A stretch of DNA of 64,000 bases from DTU089 sp964421815 (lineage in GTDB: Bacteria > Bacillota > Clostridia > Oscillospirales > Acutalibacteraceae): contig CAYQYT010000002.1 of NCBI GenBank assembly GCA_964421815.1, forward strand, positions 124,001 through 188,000, in the 5' to 3' direction. The notes below the pieces were generated by a model. It searched no databases. It worked only from the letters and a program-made list of their open reading frames with translations, and had not been told where the DNA came from. Each line of letters starts with the position of its first letter. The stretch's first letter is position 1. The position numbers and the translations under genes were made by a program. Below are positions 34,789-43,319 of this stretch, one piece after another.

Positions 34789-35670
34789 TCAGTTTTCGGA
34801 AATTATTTCCACACCATAGGGTTCGGGCGTACAAACAAATACTTCTTTAAACATCTCTTTCAACTTTTCGGCACTTTTTTCGGCATTTTCTTTTTCTTTG
34901 AATATTCCGTAAACCGCGGAACCGGAACCGGTCATACAGGAAGCAATGGCACCGTTTTTGTTCATTACATCCTTTATGTCAACTCTCCCTGCGACTTCAA
35001 TGGCCTGTTCAAAAACATTACCGCAAAGTTTCAAAGCAGTTTGGAATTCGCCCTCCGTCAAAAGTTCAAACATTTCTTTGTTTTTTGTATGCTTCATATT
35101 ATCCAATGCATCAACTGCCGCGTATGCCTCCTTTGTGGAAACGCAGTCCTTTGGTTTTACAACAACAATGTAATAGCCCTCCAAATCCGGTAGGGGAGCC
35201 ACAATAGCACCTGTGTCCAAAGCCAAAGCCGTACCGCCCACTATACAGAAAGGTATATCTGCACCAACTTTTGCACCTATTCTGCAAAGGACTTTGTCGG
35301 GGAATTCGGTATTATATATTTTATTAAGAGCAACAAGTACCGCGGCGCCGTCCGCACTGCCTCCCCCCATTCCCGCACCAAAGGGAGTCCGTTTTTCAAT
35401 GTTAATGTGAATCCCCCTGTTATTTTCGATTCGGGCATATTCAAAGAACTTTTCCGCACATTTATAAACAATATTGCTTTTGTCCGTGGGTACACCCTCT
35501 GTATCACAAGAAATCTCAATATTTTCACCGCCGATTTTTTCCACGGTGATTATATCTCCCAGGCTCAAGGATTGCATAACGGTGAACAAACTGTGGTATC
35601 CGTTTTCCTTAATTCCCGTAATATCTAAAATTAAATTGATTTTTGAATTTGCTTTTAAGGTGAGTTTCAT
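34789..35670 (-). CDS. ispE: 4-diphosphocytidyl-2-C-methyl-D-erythritol kinase
   Basis: IspE is the GHMP-family kinase of the non-mevalonate isoprenoid pathway. The 293-residue product has the N-terminal KANSKINLILDI (substrate Lys and Asn), the ATP-binding glycine-rich loop TPFGAGMGGGSADGAAV, and the third GHMP motif MTGSGSAVYGIF. The start at 35670 follows GGAAGGAG at a good distance. It is located before spoIIR, the usual Clostridia neighbourhood. Confidence 0.95.
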   Translation of the reverse strand: MKLTLKANSKINLILDITGIKENGYHSLFTVMQSLSLGDIITVEKIGGENIEISCDTEGVPTDKSNIVYKCAEKFFEYARIENNRGIHINIEKRTPFGAGMGGGSADGAAVLVALNKIYNTEFPDKVLCRIGAKVGADIPFCIVGGTALALDTGAIVAPLPDLEGYYIVVVKPKDCVSTKEAYAAVDALDNMKHTKNKEMFELLTEGEFQTALKLCGNVFEQAIEVAGRVDIKDVMNKNGAIASCMTGSGSAVYGIFKEKENAEKSAEKLKEMFKEVFVCTPEPYGVEIISEN

Positions 35671-35807
35671 TATAACACTCCTTCCACAATGGTATTTTAC
35701 CATATATAATTGCAATTTTAAAGGTGTTTATTTTTATATATTTTAAAATTATACTGTTAATATACGGATTTTTGTGGTATTATGTTAATTTGAAAGAGGG
35801 TTTTATA

Positions 35808-36623
35808 ATGAAAGATATAAAAATTATTGATATGCATACACATACGGATAATTCTCCCGACGGCAATCATTCGGCAATGTATATGGCGGAGGTTGCGGAG
35901 AGAAACGGAATTGAATGTGTGGCATTTACCGATCACTGTGAGGTCGATTGGTTTTATAAGGATGAGTACGACAAAAGAAGTGTTCAAAGCTATTTTGAGG
36001 TAAGTAAGGCAAAAGCGGCTTTTGAGGGCAGGCTGGACATTCTCAGAGGTATAGAGTTGGCTCAACCTCATTACATACCCGAACTTGCGGAAAAGATAAT
36101 CAATTCCTTTGAGTACGATGTTATTATTGGCTCCATACATAATCTTCGTGAAAAACAGGATTTTTACCATTTTGAGTCCTTCGACGGTTTCGTTATTGAA
36201 GATTTAATGAACGAGTATTTTGATGAAATTATCAATATGATACAATGGGGAAATATTGATGTTGTGGCTCATATTACCTACCCGTTCAGATATATTTTCA
36301 ATATTTGCGGTTATGTTGAAGATATAAATAAATATTCCGAAAAAGTGGATGAAATTTTAAAACTTTGTGCGGAAAAGGATAAGGCACTTGAGATAAATAT
36401 GGGGGGACTTAAATACCCCATAAACAAGCCGTCACCCGATATTGAAACAATAAAACGGTACAAGGAATTGGGGGGTAAACTTGTCAGCGTGGGCTCCGAT
36501 TCTCACTATGCGGAGCGTATCGGCTTCGGTATTCCGAGGGCCTATGAAATTGCACGTGAGGCCGGTTTTGATTTTGTTGCAAGGTTCAATAAAAGAAAAG
36601 TTTCGGAATTCCCCATAAAATAA
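35808..36623 (+). CDS. PHP-domain phosphoesterase (histidinol-phosphatase HisK/HisJ type)
   Basis: PHP enzymes use a trinuclear metal site to cleave phosphate esters. The 271-residue product has DMHTHTDNSPDGNHS at the start, FTDHCEVDW, IIGSIHN, VVAHITYP and VGSDSHYAERIG, which supply the metal-binding His and Asp residues of the histidinol-phosphatase subgroup. The start at 35808 has GAAAGAGGG upstream. No other histidine genes are near, so the substrate could be another phosphorylated metabolite. Confidence 0.85.
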   Translation: MKDIKIIDMHTHTDNSPDGNHSAMYMAEVAERNGIECVAFTDHCEVDWFYKDEYDKRSVQSYFEVSKAKAAFEGRLDILRGIELAQPHYIPELAEKIINSFEYDVIIGSIHNLREKQDFYHFESFDGFVIEDLMNEYFDEIINMIQWGNIDVVAHITYPFRYIFNICGYVEDINKYSEKVDEILKLCAEKDKALEINMGGLKYPINKPSPDIETIKRYKELGGKLVSVGSDSHYAERIGFGIPRAYEIAREAGFDFVARFNKRKVSEFPIK

Positions 36624-36719
36624 AAATATGCAATCAAAAGTGTATATTTTATATAAAAAATAAGTTCTATACATTTTATTTCAAATGGAAATGAATGGAA
36701 AAAGTGTAAAGAAGATAAC

Positions 36720-36748
36720 TTGACAATGTTCATAACTGTGTCTAAAAT
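36720..36748 (+). promoter_or_regulatory. Promoter upstream of the pseudouridine synthase
   Basis: TTGACA (36720-36725) and TAAAAT (36743-36748) are spaced by 17 bases. The 5' leader would be about 145 bases. A second TTGACA at 36821 lacks a good -10. Confidence 0.65.
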
Positions 36749-36800
36749 GTCAGCAAATATGAATTTCCACGATTTTAAAGTTCTAAAAAAGAAAAAACGC

Positions 36801-36882
36801 GTAAAGTAACTAACTTTACATTGACAAAATTTTGAACATTCGCTGTTTTTCGACGAATGTATATACATTTGCATATACATTT
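36801..36882 (+). promoter_or_regulatory. Palindrome and direct repeats upstream of the pseudouridine synthase
   Basis: GTAAAGT-aacta-ACTTTAC (36801-36819) is a perfect 7-base inverted repeat. ATATACATTT occurs at 36861-36870 and 36873-36882, a 12-base direct repeat period, with an overlapping palindrome TGTATATACA. These look like protein-binding sites, but the regulator is unknown. Confidence 0.4.
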
Positions 36883-36901
36883 ACGGCTATGAGGTGGTAT
36901 T

Positions 36902-37807
36902 TTGCGTAAAATCGAATATACGGTACCCGGTGAATATGACAATGCACCCCTTTATTCTTTCTTGAAAGAATATGCAGGTGTATCCACGCGTATAATTCAG
37001 ACTCTTAGGCACACTGAAAAATCGGTATTTTTAAATGGTCGGGAAAGCAGGGTTATTGACAGAATAAAAAGCGGAGATGTTGTTACATTTTTTCTTCACG
37101 AAAAAACCCAACCGCCCATTCTGTGGGAAACGGAACTGAATGTAATTTATGAGGATGAGGATTTACTGATTATAAACAAACCGTCGGGTATTTCGGTTCA
37201 TCCCACAAAAAACCACCCCAACGGTACATTGTGTAACGCAGTTGCGGCATATCTGAAAAAAGAGGAAAATGACAGTTTTGTGGCAAGAGCGGTGGGACGG
37301 CTTGATAAGGTAACGTCGGGTGTAATGGTCTTTGCAAAGAATTCTTTTTCAGCATCCAGGCTGAACGGAAATCTCGATAAAACATATCTTGCACTTGTCC
37401 ATGGTAAAATGGAGGGTGAGGGGACTGTGGATGCGCCCATACTAAGACCCGATATAACCAAAACCCTCAGAGCCGTGGGTGAGCAGGGGGACAGAGCGGT
37501 AACCCATTGGAGAAGCGTTGCCCGTTTGGATGATGCAACACTTTTGGAAGTTAAAACAGAAACGGGACGTACCCATCAAATAAGGGTGCATTTGTCCCAT
37601 ATAGGTCATTCACTTGTGGGTGACGTTATGTATAATGGGCGGTGTACTGATAATATAAAACGTGCCGCACTTCACTGTAACCGAGTGTCCATTATTCATC
37701 CCATAACTAAAGAGGAACTCACCTTTACCGCGGAGCTTCCCGAGGATATGAAAAAAGAGTTAGAAAAAGCAGTTTTTTCTGTTGACAAACAGGAGTGTTT
37801 CTGTTAA
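36902..37807 (+). CDS. RluA-family pseudouridine synthase
   Basis: The enzyme isomerises uridine in 23S rRNA or tRNA. The 301-residue product has an S4-like RNA-binding N-terminus (about 15-65) and the catalytic domain with VIINKPSGISVHP, the active-site Asp in GRLDKVTSGVMVFAKN, and ETGRTHQIRVHLSHIGH. The usual HRLDxxTSG reads GRLDKVTSG, but the catalytic Asp remains. The start is TTG 36902, after TGAGGTGG. The last codons contain the rplU promoter. Confidence 0.9.
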   Translation: MRKIEYTVPGEYDNAPLYSFLKEYAGVSTRIIQTLRHTEKSVFLNGRESRVIDRIKSGDVVTFFLHEKTQPPILWETELNVIYEDEDLLIINKPSGISVHPTKNHPNGTLCNAVAAYLKKEENDSFVARAVGRLDKVTSGVMVFAKNSFSASRLNGNLDKTYLALVHGKMEGEGTVDAPILRPDITKTLRAVGEQGDRAVTHWRSVARLDDATLLEVKTETGRTHQIRVHLSHIGHSLVGDVMYNGRCTDNIKRAALHCNRVSIIHPITKEELTFTAELPEDMKKELEKAVFSVDKQECFC

Positions 37808-37810
37808 AAT
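37782..37810 (+). promoter_or_regulatory. Promoter of the rplU-prp-rpmA operon
   Basis: A consensus TTGACA (37782-37787) and TAAAAT (37805-37810), 17 bases apart, overlap the 3' end of the upstream gene. Confidence 0.85.
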
Positions 37811-37814
37811 ACCA

Positions 37815-37895
37815 TTTGCCGCATATTAAGGGCGGGCACTGTTGGTGTGTCCACAATACCGGAATCGGTAGCCTTGTTAGCGAGACTGAAAGAAA
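37815..37895 (+). ncRNA. Probable ribosomal protein L21 leader
   Basis: The 95-base GC-richer segment between promoter and rplU contains short complementary pieces (for example GGGCGGGCAC and GGTGTGTCC; ACCGG and CCGG/CGGT) and lies where Firmicutes carry an L21-binding leader RNA. The family assignment comes from position and composition; I have not folded it. Confidence 0.5.
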
Positions 37896-37909
37896 GCAGG
37901 TAAAAATCT

Positions 37910-38221
37910 ATGTACGCAATCATCGAAACAGGCGGAAAGCAGTACAAAGTTGAGAACGGTGATGTTATTTTCATCGAAAAACTCGAAGTTGAAGCTGATT
38001 CCACTATAACCTTCGATAAGGTTATCGCTGTTGGTGCAGACGACGGTATCAAAGTTGGTGCTCCCTATGTTGACGGGGCCTCTGTTAGCGCAAAGGTACT
38101 CAAAAACGGTAAGGGCAAAAAGATCGTTGTTGCAACCTATAAACCCAAAAAGAATGAAAAACGTAAAATGGGTCACAGACAGCCCTATACAAAGGTTGAG
38201 ATTTCAGCCATCAATGCTTAA
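37910..38221 (+). CDS. rplU: 50S ribosomal protein L21
   Basis: The 103-residue product begins MYAIIETGGKQYKVENGDV and ends with the C-terminal signature GHRQPYTKVEISAI. The length is normal. It is the first gene of the L21-Prp-L27 operon, and the next gene starts four bases after its stop. Confidence 0.97.
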   Translation: MYAIIETGGKQYKVENGDVIFIEKLEVEADSTITFDKVIAVGADDGIKVGAPYVDGASVSAKVLKNGKGKKIVVATYKPKKNEKRKMGHRQPYTKVEISAINA

Positions 38222-38224
38222 TCA

Positions 38225-38545
38225 ATGATTAGCATTAAGTTTTTCCATTCTGGAAACGGTACTCCTTTAGGGTTTAATTTTAAAGGTCATGCGGGCTATG
38301 CCCCACACGGTAGCGATATCGTATGTGCCGCAGTTTCCTCCGTTGCATATATGACTGCAAATACCATTATTGAAGTAATGGGTGTTAAAGCGGATGTTAA
38401 TATAAAAGGCAGCGGTGAAATGGATTTCAAAATTCCCCTTGAGAGTGCAGAAAAAACGAAAGATATATTGCTTGGATTGGAGCTTCATATAAAAGAACTC
38501 AAAAAGCAATATCCCCAAAATGTTACGATAACTACGGAGGTGTAA
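38225..38545 (+). CDS. prp: Ribosomal-processing cysteine protease Prp
   Basis: Prp removes the N-terminal extension of L27, an essential step in many Firmicutes. The 106-residue product has the catalytic pair His22 (GHAGYAPHGSD) and Cys34 (DIVCAAVSS), at the positions known from the Staphylococcus enzyme. There is no clear ribosome binding site four bases after rplU, so translation probably depends on coupling. Its substrate is encoded directly downstream. Confidence 0.95.
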   Translation: MISIKFFHSGNGTPLGFNFKGHAGYAPHGSDIVCAAVSSVAYMTANTIIEVMGVKADVNIKGSGEMDFKIPLESAEKTKDILLGLELHIKELKKQYPQNVTITTEV

Positions 38546-38548
38546 CGA

Positions 38549-38833
38549 ATGCTTAAAATCAATATCCAGTTATTTGCTCATAAAAAAGGTATGGGTTCAA
38601 CTCGTAACGGCCGTGATTCCGAATCCAAAAGACTCGGTGCTAAAAGAGCGGACGGTCAGTATGTTCTTGCAGGTAACATCCTTGTAAAACAGAGAGGCAC
38701 AAAAATCCACCCCGGTACAAATGTTGGTAAGGGTAAAGACGATACACTCTTTGCACTTGTTGACGGACAGGTTCGTTTCGAGCGTCTTGGCAGAGACCGC
38801 AAGAAAGTAAGCGTTTATCCTGTTGAGCAATAA
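38549..38833 (+). CDS. rpmA: 50S ribosomal protein L27 with Prp-cleaved N-terminus
   Basis: L27 reaches the peptidyl transferase centre with its N-terminal tail. The 94-residue product begins MLKINIQLF-AHKKGMGSTRNG. The first nine residues match the Prp cleavage motif, with cutting expected between Phe9 and Ala10. The body shows RLGAKRADGQYVLAGNIL and QRGTKIHPG. The co-encoded protease agrees with this. Confidence 0.97.
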   Translation: MLKINIQLFAHKKGMGSTRNGRDSESKRLGAKRADGQYVLAGNILVKQRGTKIHPGTNVGKGKDDTLFALVDGQVRFERLGRDRKKVSVYPVEQ

Positions 38834-38848
38834 TTAAAACCAAAGACT

Positions 38849-38880
38849 CACCCCATCTTTTCGGATGGGGTGTTTTTTTT
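38849..38880 (+). terminator. Terminator of the L21-Prp-L27 operon
   Basis: A perfect 9-base stem (CACCCCATC / GATGGGGTG) with a short TTTTCG loop is followed by eight T. Confidence 0.93.
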
Positions 38881-38913
38881 GGATTTTTTCTACCTTTTTA
38901 TTTTGGTTATTTA

Positions 38914-38942
38914 TTGAAAATATAAATGTAATATGATAGAAT
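38914..38942 (+). promoter_or_regulatory. Promoter of the GH109-like/kinase/GH4 group
   Basis: TTGAAA (38914-38919) and TAGAAT (38937-38942) are spaced by 17 bases, about 40 bases before the first gene. Confidence 0.6.
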
Positions 38943-38983
38943 AATAATAATTATGAAGAATTTTCCTTGGGAGTGTTGTTGCA

Positions 38984-40258
38984 GTGAGAAAGACAAACGC
39001 CAAAATCGGATTTATCGGTATCAGCGGCAGGGGTTCAAGTATGCTTGAACTTTTGTTACAAGTAGATGGAGTCAAGGTTCCCGCCGTCTGTGACCTTGTT
39101 CCCGAAAGAGCCGAAAAAGGTATTGAAATTGTTGAAAAGGTAAATAACAAGGAATACCCTGTTCACGCTTATATTGATTATAAGGAAATGCTCTCCAACG
39201 AAGAACTTGATGCAGTTGTTATTGCCACAACCTGGATTACTCACGCAAAAATTGCAGTTGATGCAATGAAAGCGGGCTGCCACGTTGCAACCGAGGTTGG
39301 CGGAGCCGCCTCTGTTGAGGAATGTTGGCAAATGGTCAGAACAAGTGAAGAAACGGGAAAAATCTGTATGCTTCTTGAAAACTGTTGCTATTGCCGTAAC
39401 GAGATGGCTGTTTTCAATATGATCAGGCAGGGTATATTCGGAGAAATTGTACATATGGAGGGCGGATACCGTCACGATTTGCGTGATGAAATTGCTCTCG
39501 GTAGGGAGAATATTCACGGCCGCCTCTTTAATTTCATAAATCGAAACGGTGAACTCTATCCCACTCATCAGTTGGGTCCCATTTCAAAAGCATTGAGAAT
39601 TAACAGGGGTAACCGTTTTCTTACGGTGAATTCCGTTGCAAGTAAATCCCGGGGTCTTAACCAATGGATTAAGGACAACAAGGGCGAGGATTACGACCTT
39701 TACGGAACGGACTTTAAATGCGGTGATGTTGTAACAACGATTATTAAATGTGCCGGAGGAGAAACAATTAAACTTACCCACGATTGTACGCTCCCGAGAC
39801 CATATACAAGAGATTATGAAGTACAGGGTACAAAGGGTATATATTCCGAACCCGAGGACGGAAAGGGCAGAATCTATATTGACGGTGCCAACAAGGATGA
39901 TGACAACTGGGCACACAGTTGGGATGATTTCACTCCTTGGAGAGAAAAGTATGAGCATCCTCTGTGGACGGCCTACGAAAAGGGCGGCATAAAGGCGGGT
40001 CACGGCGGTATGGACTACCTGGTGCTTTCCGCATTTGTGGATGCAGTATATGAGGGCGAAAAACCGCCCATAGATGTATATGATACTGCGGCTTGGATGG
40101 TAATTACCTGTCTTTCCGAGCAGTCGGTGGCAATGGGGGGTGCTCCCGTTCCCGTACCCGACTTTACAAACGGAAAATGGATTGACAGAGAGGACTTTAG
40201 ACGGGGTATTTATTGTCTTGAAGAAGTCTGCAACGAATGTTTTGAGAATATTGAATGA
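38984..40258 (+). CDS. Gfo/Idh/MocA-family protein resembling GH109 alpha-N-acetylgalactosaminidase
   Basis: The 424-residue product starts at GTG and has an N-terminal NAD-binding Rossmann fold (IGFIGISGRGSSMLELL) with AGCHVATEVGGAAS in the cofactor domain. The second half carries stretches typical of GH109 enzymes, which remove alpha-GalNAc (blood group A) by an NAD-dependent mechanism: LLENCCYCRNEMAV, GELYPTHQLGPISKAL, RGNRFLTVNSVAS and KAGHGGMDYLVL. No signal peptide is seen, unlike many Bacteroides GH109 proteins, so it would act in the cytoplasm. A plain sugar dehydrogenase is the alternative. The kinase gene overlaps its last four bases (ATGA) if read from 40255. Confidence 0.82.
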   Translation: MRKTNAKIGFIGISGRGSSMLELLLQVDGVKVPAVCDLVPERAEKGIEIVEKVNNKEYPVHAYIDYKEMLSNEELDAVVIATTWITHAKIAVDAMKAGCHVATEVGGAASVEECWQMVRTSEETGKICMLLENCCYCRNEMAVFNMIRQGIFGEIVHMEGGYRHDLRDEIALGRENIHGRLFNFINRNGELYPTHQLGPISKALRINRGNRFLTVNSVASKSRGLNQWIKDNKGEDYDLYGTDFKCGDVVTTIIKCAGGETIKLTHDCTLPRPYTRDYEVQGTKGIYSEPEDGKGRIYIDGANKDDDNWAHSWDDFTPWREKYEHPLWTAYEKGGIKAGHGGMDYLVLSAFVDAVYEGEKPPIDVYDTAAWMVITCLSEQSVAMGGAPVPVPDFTNGKWIDREDFRRGIYCLEEVCNECFENIE

Positions 40259-40269
40259 TTGGTGATTGT

Positions 40270-41205
40270 ATGAAATATTATATAGGTGTTGACGGAGGCG
40301 GAACAAAAACCGCATTTGCTCTTTTTGATGAGAACAAAAACGTTGTGGCTCAGAATGAAACCGAGGGCTCAAACCACGAAAACCTTGATGGCGCAATTCC
40401 CCAAGCGGCAGGGATTATAGCAAAGGGCATTACGGGGCTTTTGGAAAAGGCAAATCTGAAATTTCAGGATATCGACGGAATACTTATGGGCCTTGCGGGT
40501 ATCGACCACCCCTACCAGCACGATGAAATGCAGGAAGAACTTAAAAAACTCGGTATTACCGGTTGCCGTATTTACAATGACGGATTTATTGTAATTAAAG
40601 CGGGTGTGGGTGCCGGCGCAGGTATAGGTTACAACTGCGGAACAGGGACTTGCTGTAACTGTATTGACAGCGACGGCAATATGCTCCAGGTGGGCGGATT
40701 CGATGTGCTTTCCGCGGACAAGGGCAACGGACATTGGGTTGGCGCTCAAACATTCAAGATTATGTATGACGAACTCTGCTTGGGCAAGAGTAAATCCCAA
40801 ATCACCGCTTTAATGGGGGAAAAGGCAGGAATTAAAGACAGGGACACGCTTCTTGATTCCATAGCAGTTCTTGAAGATGAAGAAAAGGGCGAGGAGTTTT
40901 TGAGAAAACTTATTGTTTCTTTCTTTGAGGCGGCAAATAATGAGGATGAAGAAGCCTTGAAGGTCATTGAAGAAATGGCGCAACGCGGCGCGGACTTCAT
41001 TTGCAGTCATGTGAAAAATATGAACTTTAAAGATGAAATAATCAATGTTGTTCTTTCCGGCTCAATTCATACGAAACTGCCCTCATATAAATATACGGAC
41101 AGAATGGCGGAACTTGTGGCTCAAAGAACGGGTAAGAAGTTCAATTTCATAAAACTTGACTGTGCTCCCGTTACAGGTTGCATAAATTGGCTTCTTGAAA
41201 AATAA
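40270..41205 (+). CDS. BadF/BadG/BcrA-type sugar kinase (N-acetylglucosamine kinase-like)
   Basis: ASKHA-fold enzymes of this class phosphorylate N-acetylhexosamines. The 311-residue product begins MKYYIGVDGGGTKTAFALFDE (phosphate-1 loop DGGGTKT), with the second acidic loop in YNDGFIVIKAGVGAGAGIGYNCGTGTCC (IYNDG and GIGYNCGTGT) and an adenosine loop near VLSGSIHT. I choose ATG 40270 because GGTG lies six bases upstream and the fold begins there; ATG 40255 is the alternative. It lies between the GH109-like and GH4 genes, and may phosphorylate the sugar released or prepare the GH4 substrate. Confidence 0.85.
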   Translation: MKYYIGVDGGGTKTAFALFDENKNVVAQNETEGSNHENLDGAIPQAAGIIAKGITGLLEKANLKFQDIDGILMGLAGIDHPYQHDEMQEELKKLGITGCRIYNDGFIVIKAGVGAGAGIGYNCGTGTCCNCIDSDGNMLQVGGFDVLSADKGNGHWVGAQTFKIMYDELCLGKSKSQITALMGEKAGIKDRDTLLDSIAVLEDEEKGEEFLRKLIVSFFEAANNEDEEALKVIEEMAQRGADFICSHVKNMNFKDEIINVVLSGSIHTKLPSYKYTDRMAELVAQRTGKKFNFIKLDCAPVTGCINWLLEK

Positions 41206-41233
41206 GATATTATTCTGAAAGGATTTGATATAA

Positions 41234-42517
41234 ATGAAAGAAATAAATGTTACAGTTATCGGTTCGGGCAGTACATATTGCTCGGAACTTATTTACGGAT
41301 TCATCAAAGCAAAGGACTCCCTTAAACTCAAGAGAGTTGCTTTTATGGACATTGATGAAAGAAAACGTACAATTGTGGGCGGTTTGTGTGTGCGTATGCT
41401 CAAAAGCAACGGCATTGACTGTGAAATTGTTATGACCGATGATTTGGATCTTGCTTTGCAGGGTGCGGACTTCGTTGTAACTCAGATTCGTGTGGGCAAA
41501 CTTCCCTGCCGTCATATTGACGAGTCAATTCCCCTTAAACACGACCTCATCGGTCAGGAAACGACGGGTATAGGCGGTTTCTTCAAGGCTTTGCGTACAA
41601 TTCCCGCAATGGAAAAAATCGCAGAGAGGGTTGAGGCAATTTGTCCCGATGCTTGGCTTATTAACTTCACAAATCCCTCGGGTATTATTTCCGAATATCT
41701 TATTAACCACACCAATGTTAAAACAATGGGTCTTTGCAATGTTCCCATTACTATGATTGACGATGTTAAAGCCGCAGTTGGCGACGATGCGGATATTACA
41801 TATCTCGGACTTAATCATCTTAGCTGGATTACATCCGTTAAGGTTGACGGCGAGGAGAAATTGATGCAGCTTTTCGAGGACGGATTTGCTCCTACGGTTA
41901 TGAATAACATTCAGGATGACGGTTTCGATTTGGAGTGTATTCACGCTTGCAAGGGATTCCCCTCATCATATCTTCAGTATTACTACAACCGTGCAACAAA
42001 ACTTGCCCATCTGAAAGCGGGTACAAAGAGCCGTGCACAAGTTTGCATGGAAATTGAAGAACAACTTCTTGAAATGTATCAGGATGAAAGCCTTGTTGTT
42101 AACCCCGAACTTCTCGGTCAGCGCGGCGGCTACAAATATTCTCTTGCCGCTGTTTCTCTTATTGACTCAATTGCAAATGATAAAAATGATGTTCACGTTG
42201 TAAATATCAAAAACAACGGCACTCTTGACTTTATGGATGATGACGATATTGTTGAAATTGCCGCAGTTATCGGCAAGGACGGTGCAAAACCCGTTCCTGT
42301 TGAAAAGGTTACAAATCGCCATATTATAAGCCTTATGAGAACGGTAAAATCATACGAAAAATACACTGTTGATGCCGCTATGAAGGGTTCCGATGAAGAC
42401 GCCCTTAATGCCCTTATGATGCATCCTCTTTGCGGTGACTTTGCACAGGCAAAGGCTTGCTACGAGGAAATGAAAGAAGCACACAAGAAATACCTTCCAC
42501 AGTTCTATAAGAAGTAA
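41234..42517 (+). CDS. Glycoside hydrolase family 4, 6-phospho-beta-glucosidase type
   Basis: GH4 enzymes use NAD and a divalent metal in an oxidation-elimination mechanism. The 427-residue product shows the NAD-binding VTVIGSGSTYCSEL, the MDID acidic element, ETTGIGGFFKALR, NFTNPSG and the metal-binding GLCNVPI. CN(V)P is usual in the phospho-beta-glucosidase subgroup; alpha-glucosidases differ there. RGGYKYS near residue 295 is also typical. The substrate would be a 6-phosphoglycoside, normally delivered by a PTS. None is in the window, so the neighbouring kinase could supply the phosphate. Confidence 0.88.
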   Translation: MKEINVTVIGSGSTYCSELIYGFIKAKDSLKLKRVAFMDIDERKRTIVGGLCVRMLKSNGIDCEIVMTDDLDLALQGADFVVTQIRVGKLPCRHIDESIPLKHDLIGQETTGIGGFFKALRTIPAMEKIAERVEAICPDAWLINFTNPSGIISEYLINHTNVKTMGLCNVPITMIDDVKAAVGDDADITYLGLNHLSWITSVKVDGEEKLMQLFEDGFAPTVMNNIQDDGFDLECIHACKGFPSSYLQYYYNRATKLAHLKAGTKSRAQVCMEIEEQLLEMYQDESLVVNPELLGQRGGYKYSLAAVSLIDSIANDKNDVHVVNIKNNGTLDFMDDDDIVEIAAVIGKDGAKPVPVEKVTNRHIISLMRTVKSYEKYTVDAAMKGSDEDALNALMMHPLCGDFAQAKACYEEMKEAHKKYLPQFYKK

Positions 42518-42555
42518 TTAAAAAACACAATATCTCAAAATATAAGGAGATTATA

Positions 42556-43257
42556 ATGGCTAAAAATAAAAAAAATCCCAAGGAAGAAATTATTCCCGAG
42601 GGTATGAAAAAAAGCGACTATGCGGATGCCGCTTTCAGAAAAAAAGTCACCATTATAAACTGTTGTATATTGCTTGTGTTCGTTATTGGAATAGTTGCTA
42701 TAATTGTGGCAGGTTGGTACAACACAAAACTTGAAGATGAACGTTTGGTGCAGATTGAAGAAGCATTTATTGCAGAAAAGGATGCTGTTCTGTCGGAACT
42801 TGAAGACATAGAGTCAAAGGGTGGCACCCACGAGGACAAAAGCAAGGTTAGAATAGAGGTTACGGACGATACTTTCTATTATTGGATAACGAACCTTGAC
42901 GCTTCTTATCAAACCGATAATGAGGACGATTATGCTGCATTCGGCGGTGCAGAAATACATCTTCAGGGTATGTTTTATACCAAAGAATTTGAAACAGGTG
43001 CGATTCAGTATTGGGTTTACAGAAACCATGACCACAGTGATGGGGATCACGAGCATGAACATGGGGACGAGGAACTTGCAAGCGATGAGATGATACCCAT
43101 TGAGGTTATTTTCTCGGAGGATGTTGAAATACCCGAGGACGGAACATGGGTTGATGTTGTGGGTATTGTGGGACCCGACTCCACAAAAAACCTTTCCGGT
43201 ATAAGAAATGCAAAAATGACTCTTATGGATGAACCCGGAAACGAATATGTAGAATAA
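42556..43257 (+). CDS. Single-pass membrane protein with His-rich extracellular segment
   Basis: I do not recognise it with certainty. The 233-residue product has a charged cytoplasmic N-terminus (1-30), one membrane helix (about 33-54) and an extracellular domain. That domain contains a His/Asp/Glu cluster at about residues 157-172 (NHDHSDGDHEHEHGDEE), a typical metal-binding composition. The C-terminal part (IPIEVIFSEDV, DGTWVDVVGIVG) loosely resembles the end of DUF1980/YcgQ-type proteins, which accompany zinc-related permeases; this is weak. It follows GH4 by 38 bases with AAGGAG and ends at a terminator, so it is the last gene of the group. Confidence 0.65.
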   Translation: MAKNKKNPKEEIIPEGMKKSDYADAAFRKKVTIINCCILLVFVIGIVAIIVAGWYNTKLEDERLVQIEEAFIAEKDAVLSELEDIESKGGTHEDKSKVRIEVTDDTFYYWITNLDASYQTDNEDDYAAFGGAEIHLQGMFYTKEFETGAIQYWVYRNHDHSDGDHEHEHGDEELASDEMIPIEVIFSEDVEIPEDGTWVDVVGIVGPDSTKNLSGIRNAKMTLMDEPGNEYVE

Positions 43258-43261
43258 AAAA

Positions 43262-43300
43262 GGCTGTAAAAAAACGAAAGTTTTTTTACAGCCTCATCAC
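43262..43300 (+). terminator. Terminator, repeat-family hairpin
   Basis: GGCTGTAAAAAAAC and GTTTTTTTACAGCC form a 14-base stem with a GAAA loop (43262-43293). It is the second copy of the hairpin seen at 29.5 kb and lies between convergent genes. Confidence 0.85.
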
Positions 43301-43319
43301 TTTTTTTACAACCCCTTTT

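Noticed and set aside
39584..40396. 270-codon reverse-strand frame under the GH109-like gene.
   Set aside because: There is no ribosome binding site, it has odd composition, and both overlapping forward genes have strong family motifs.
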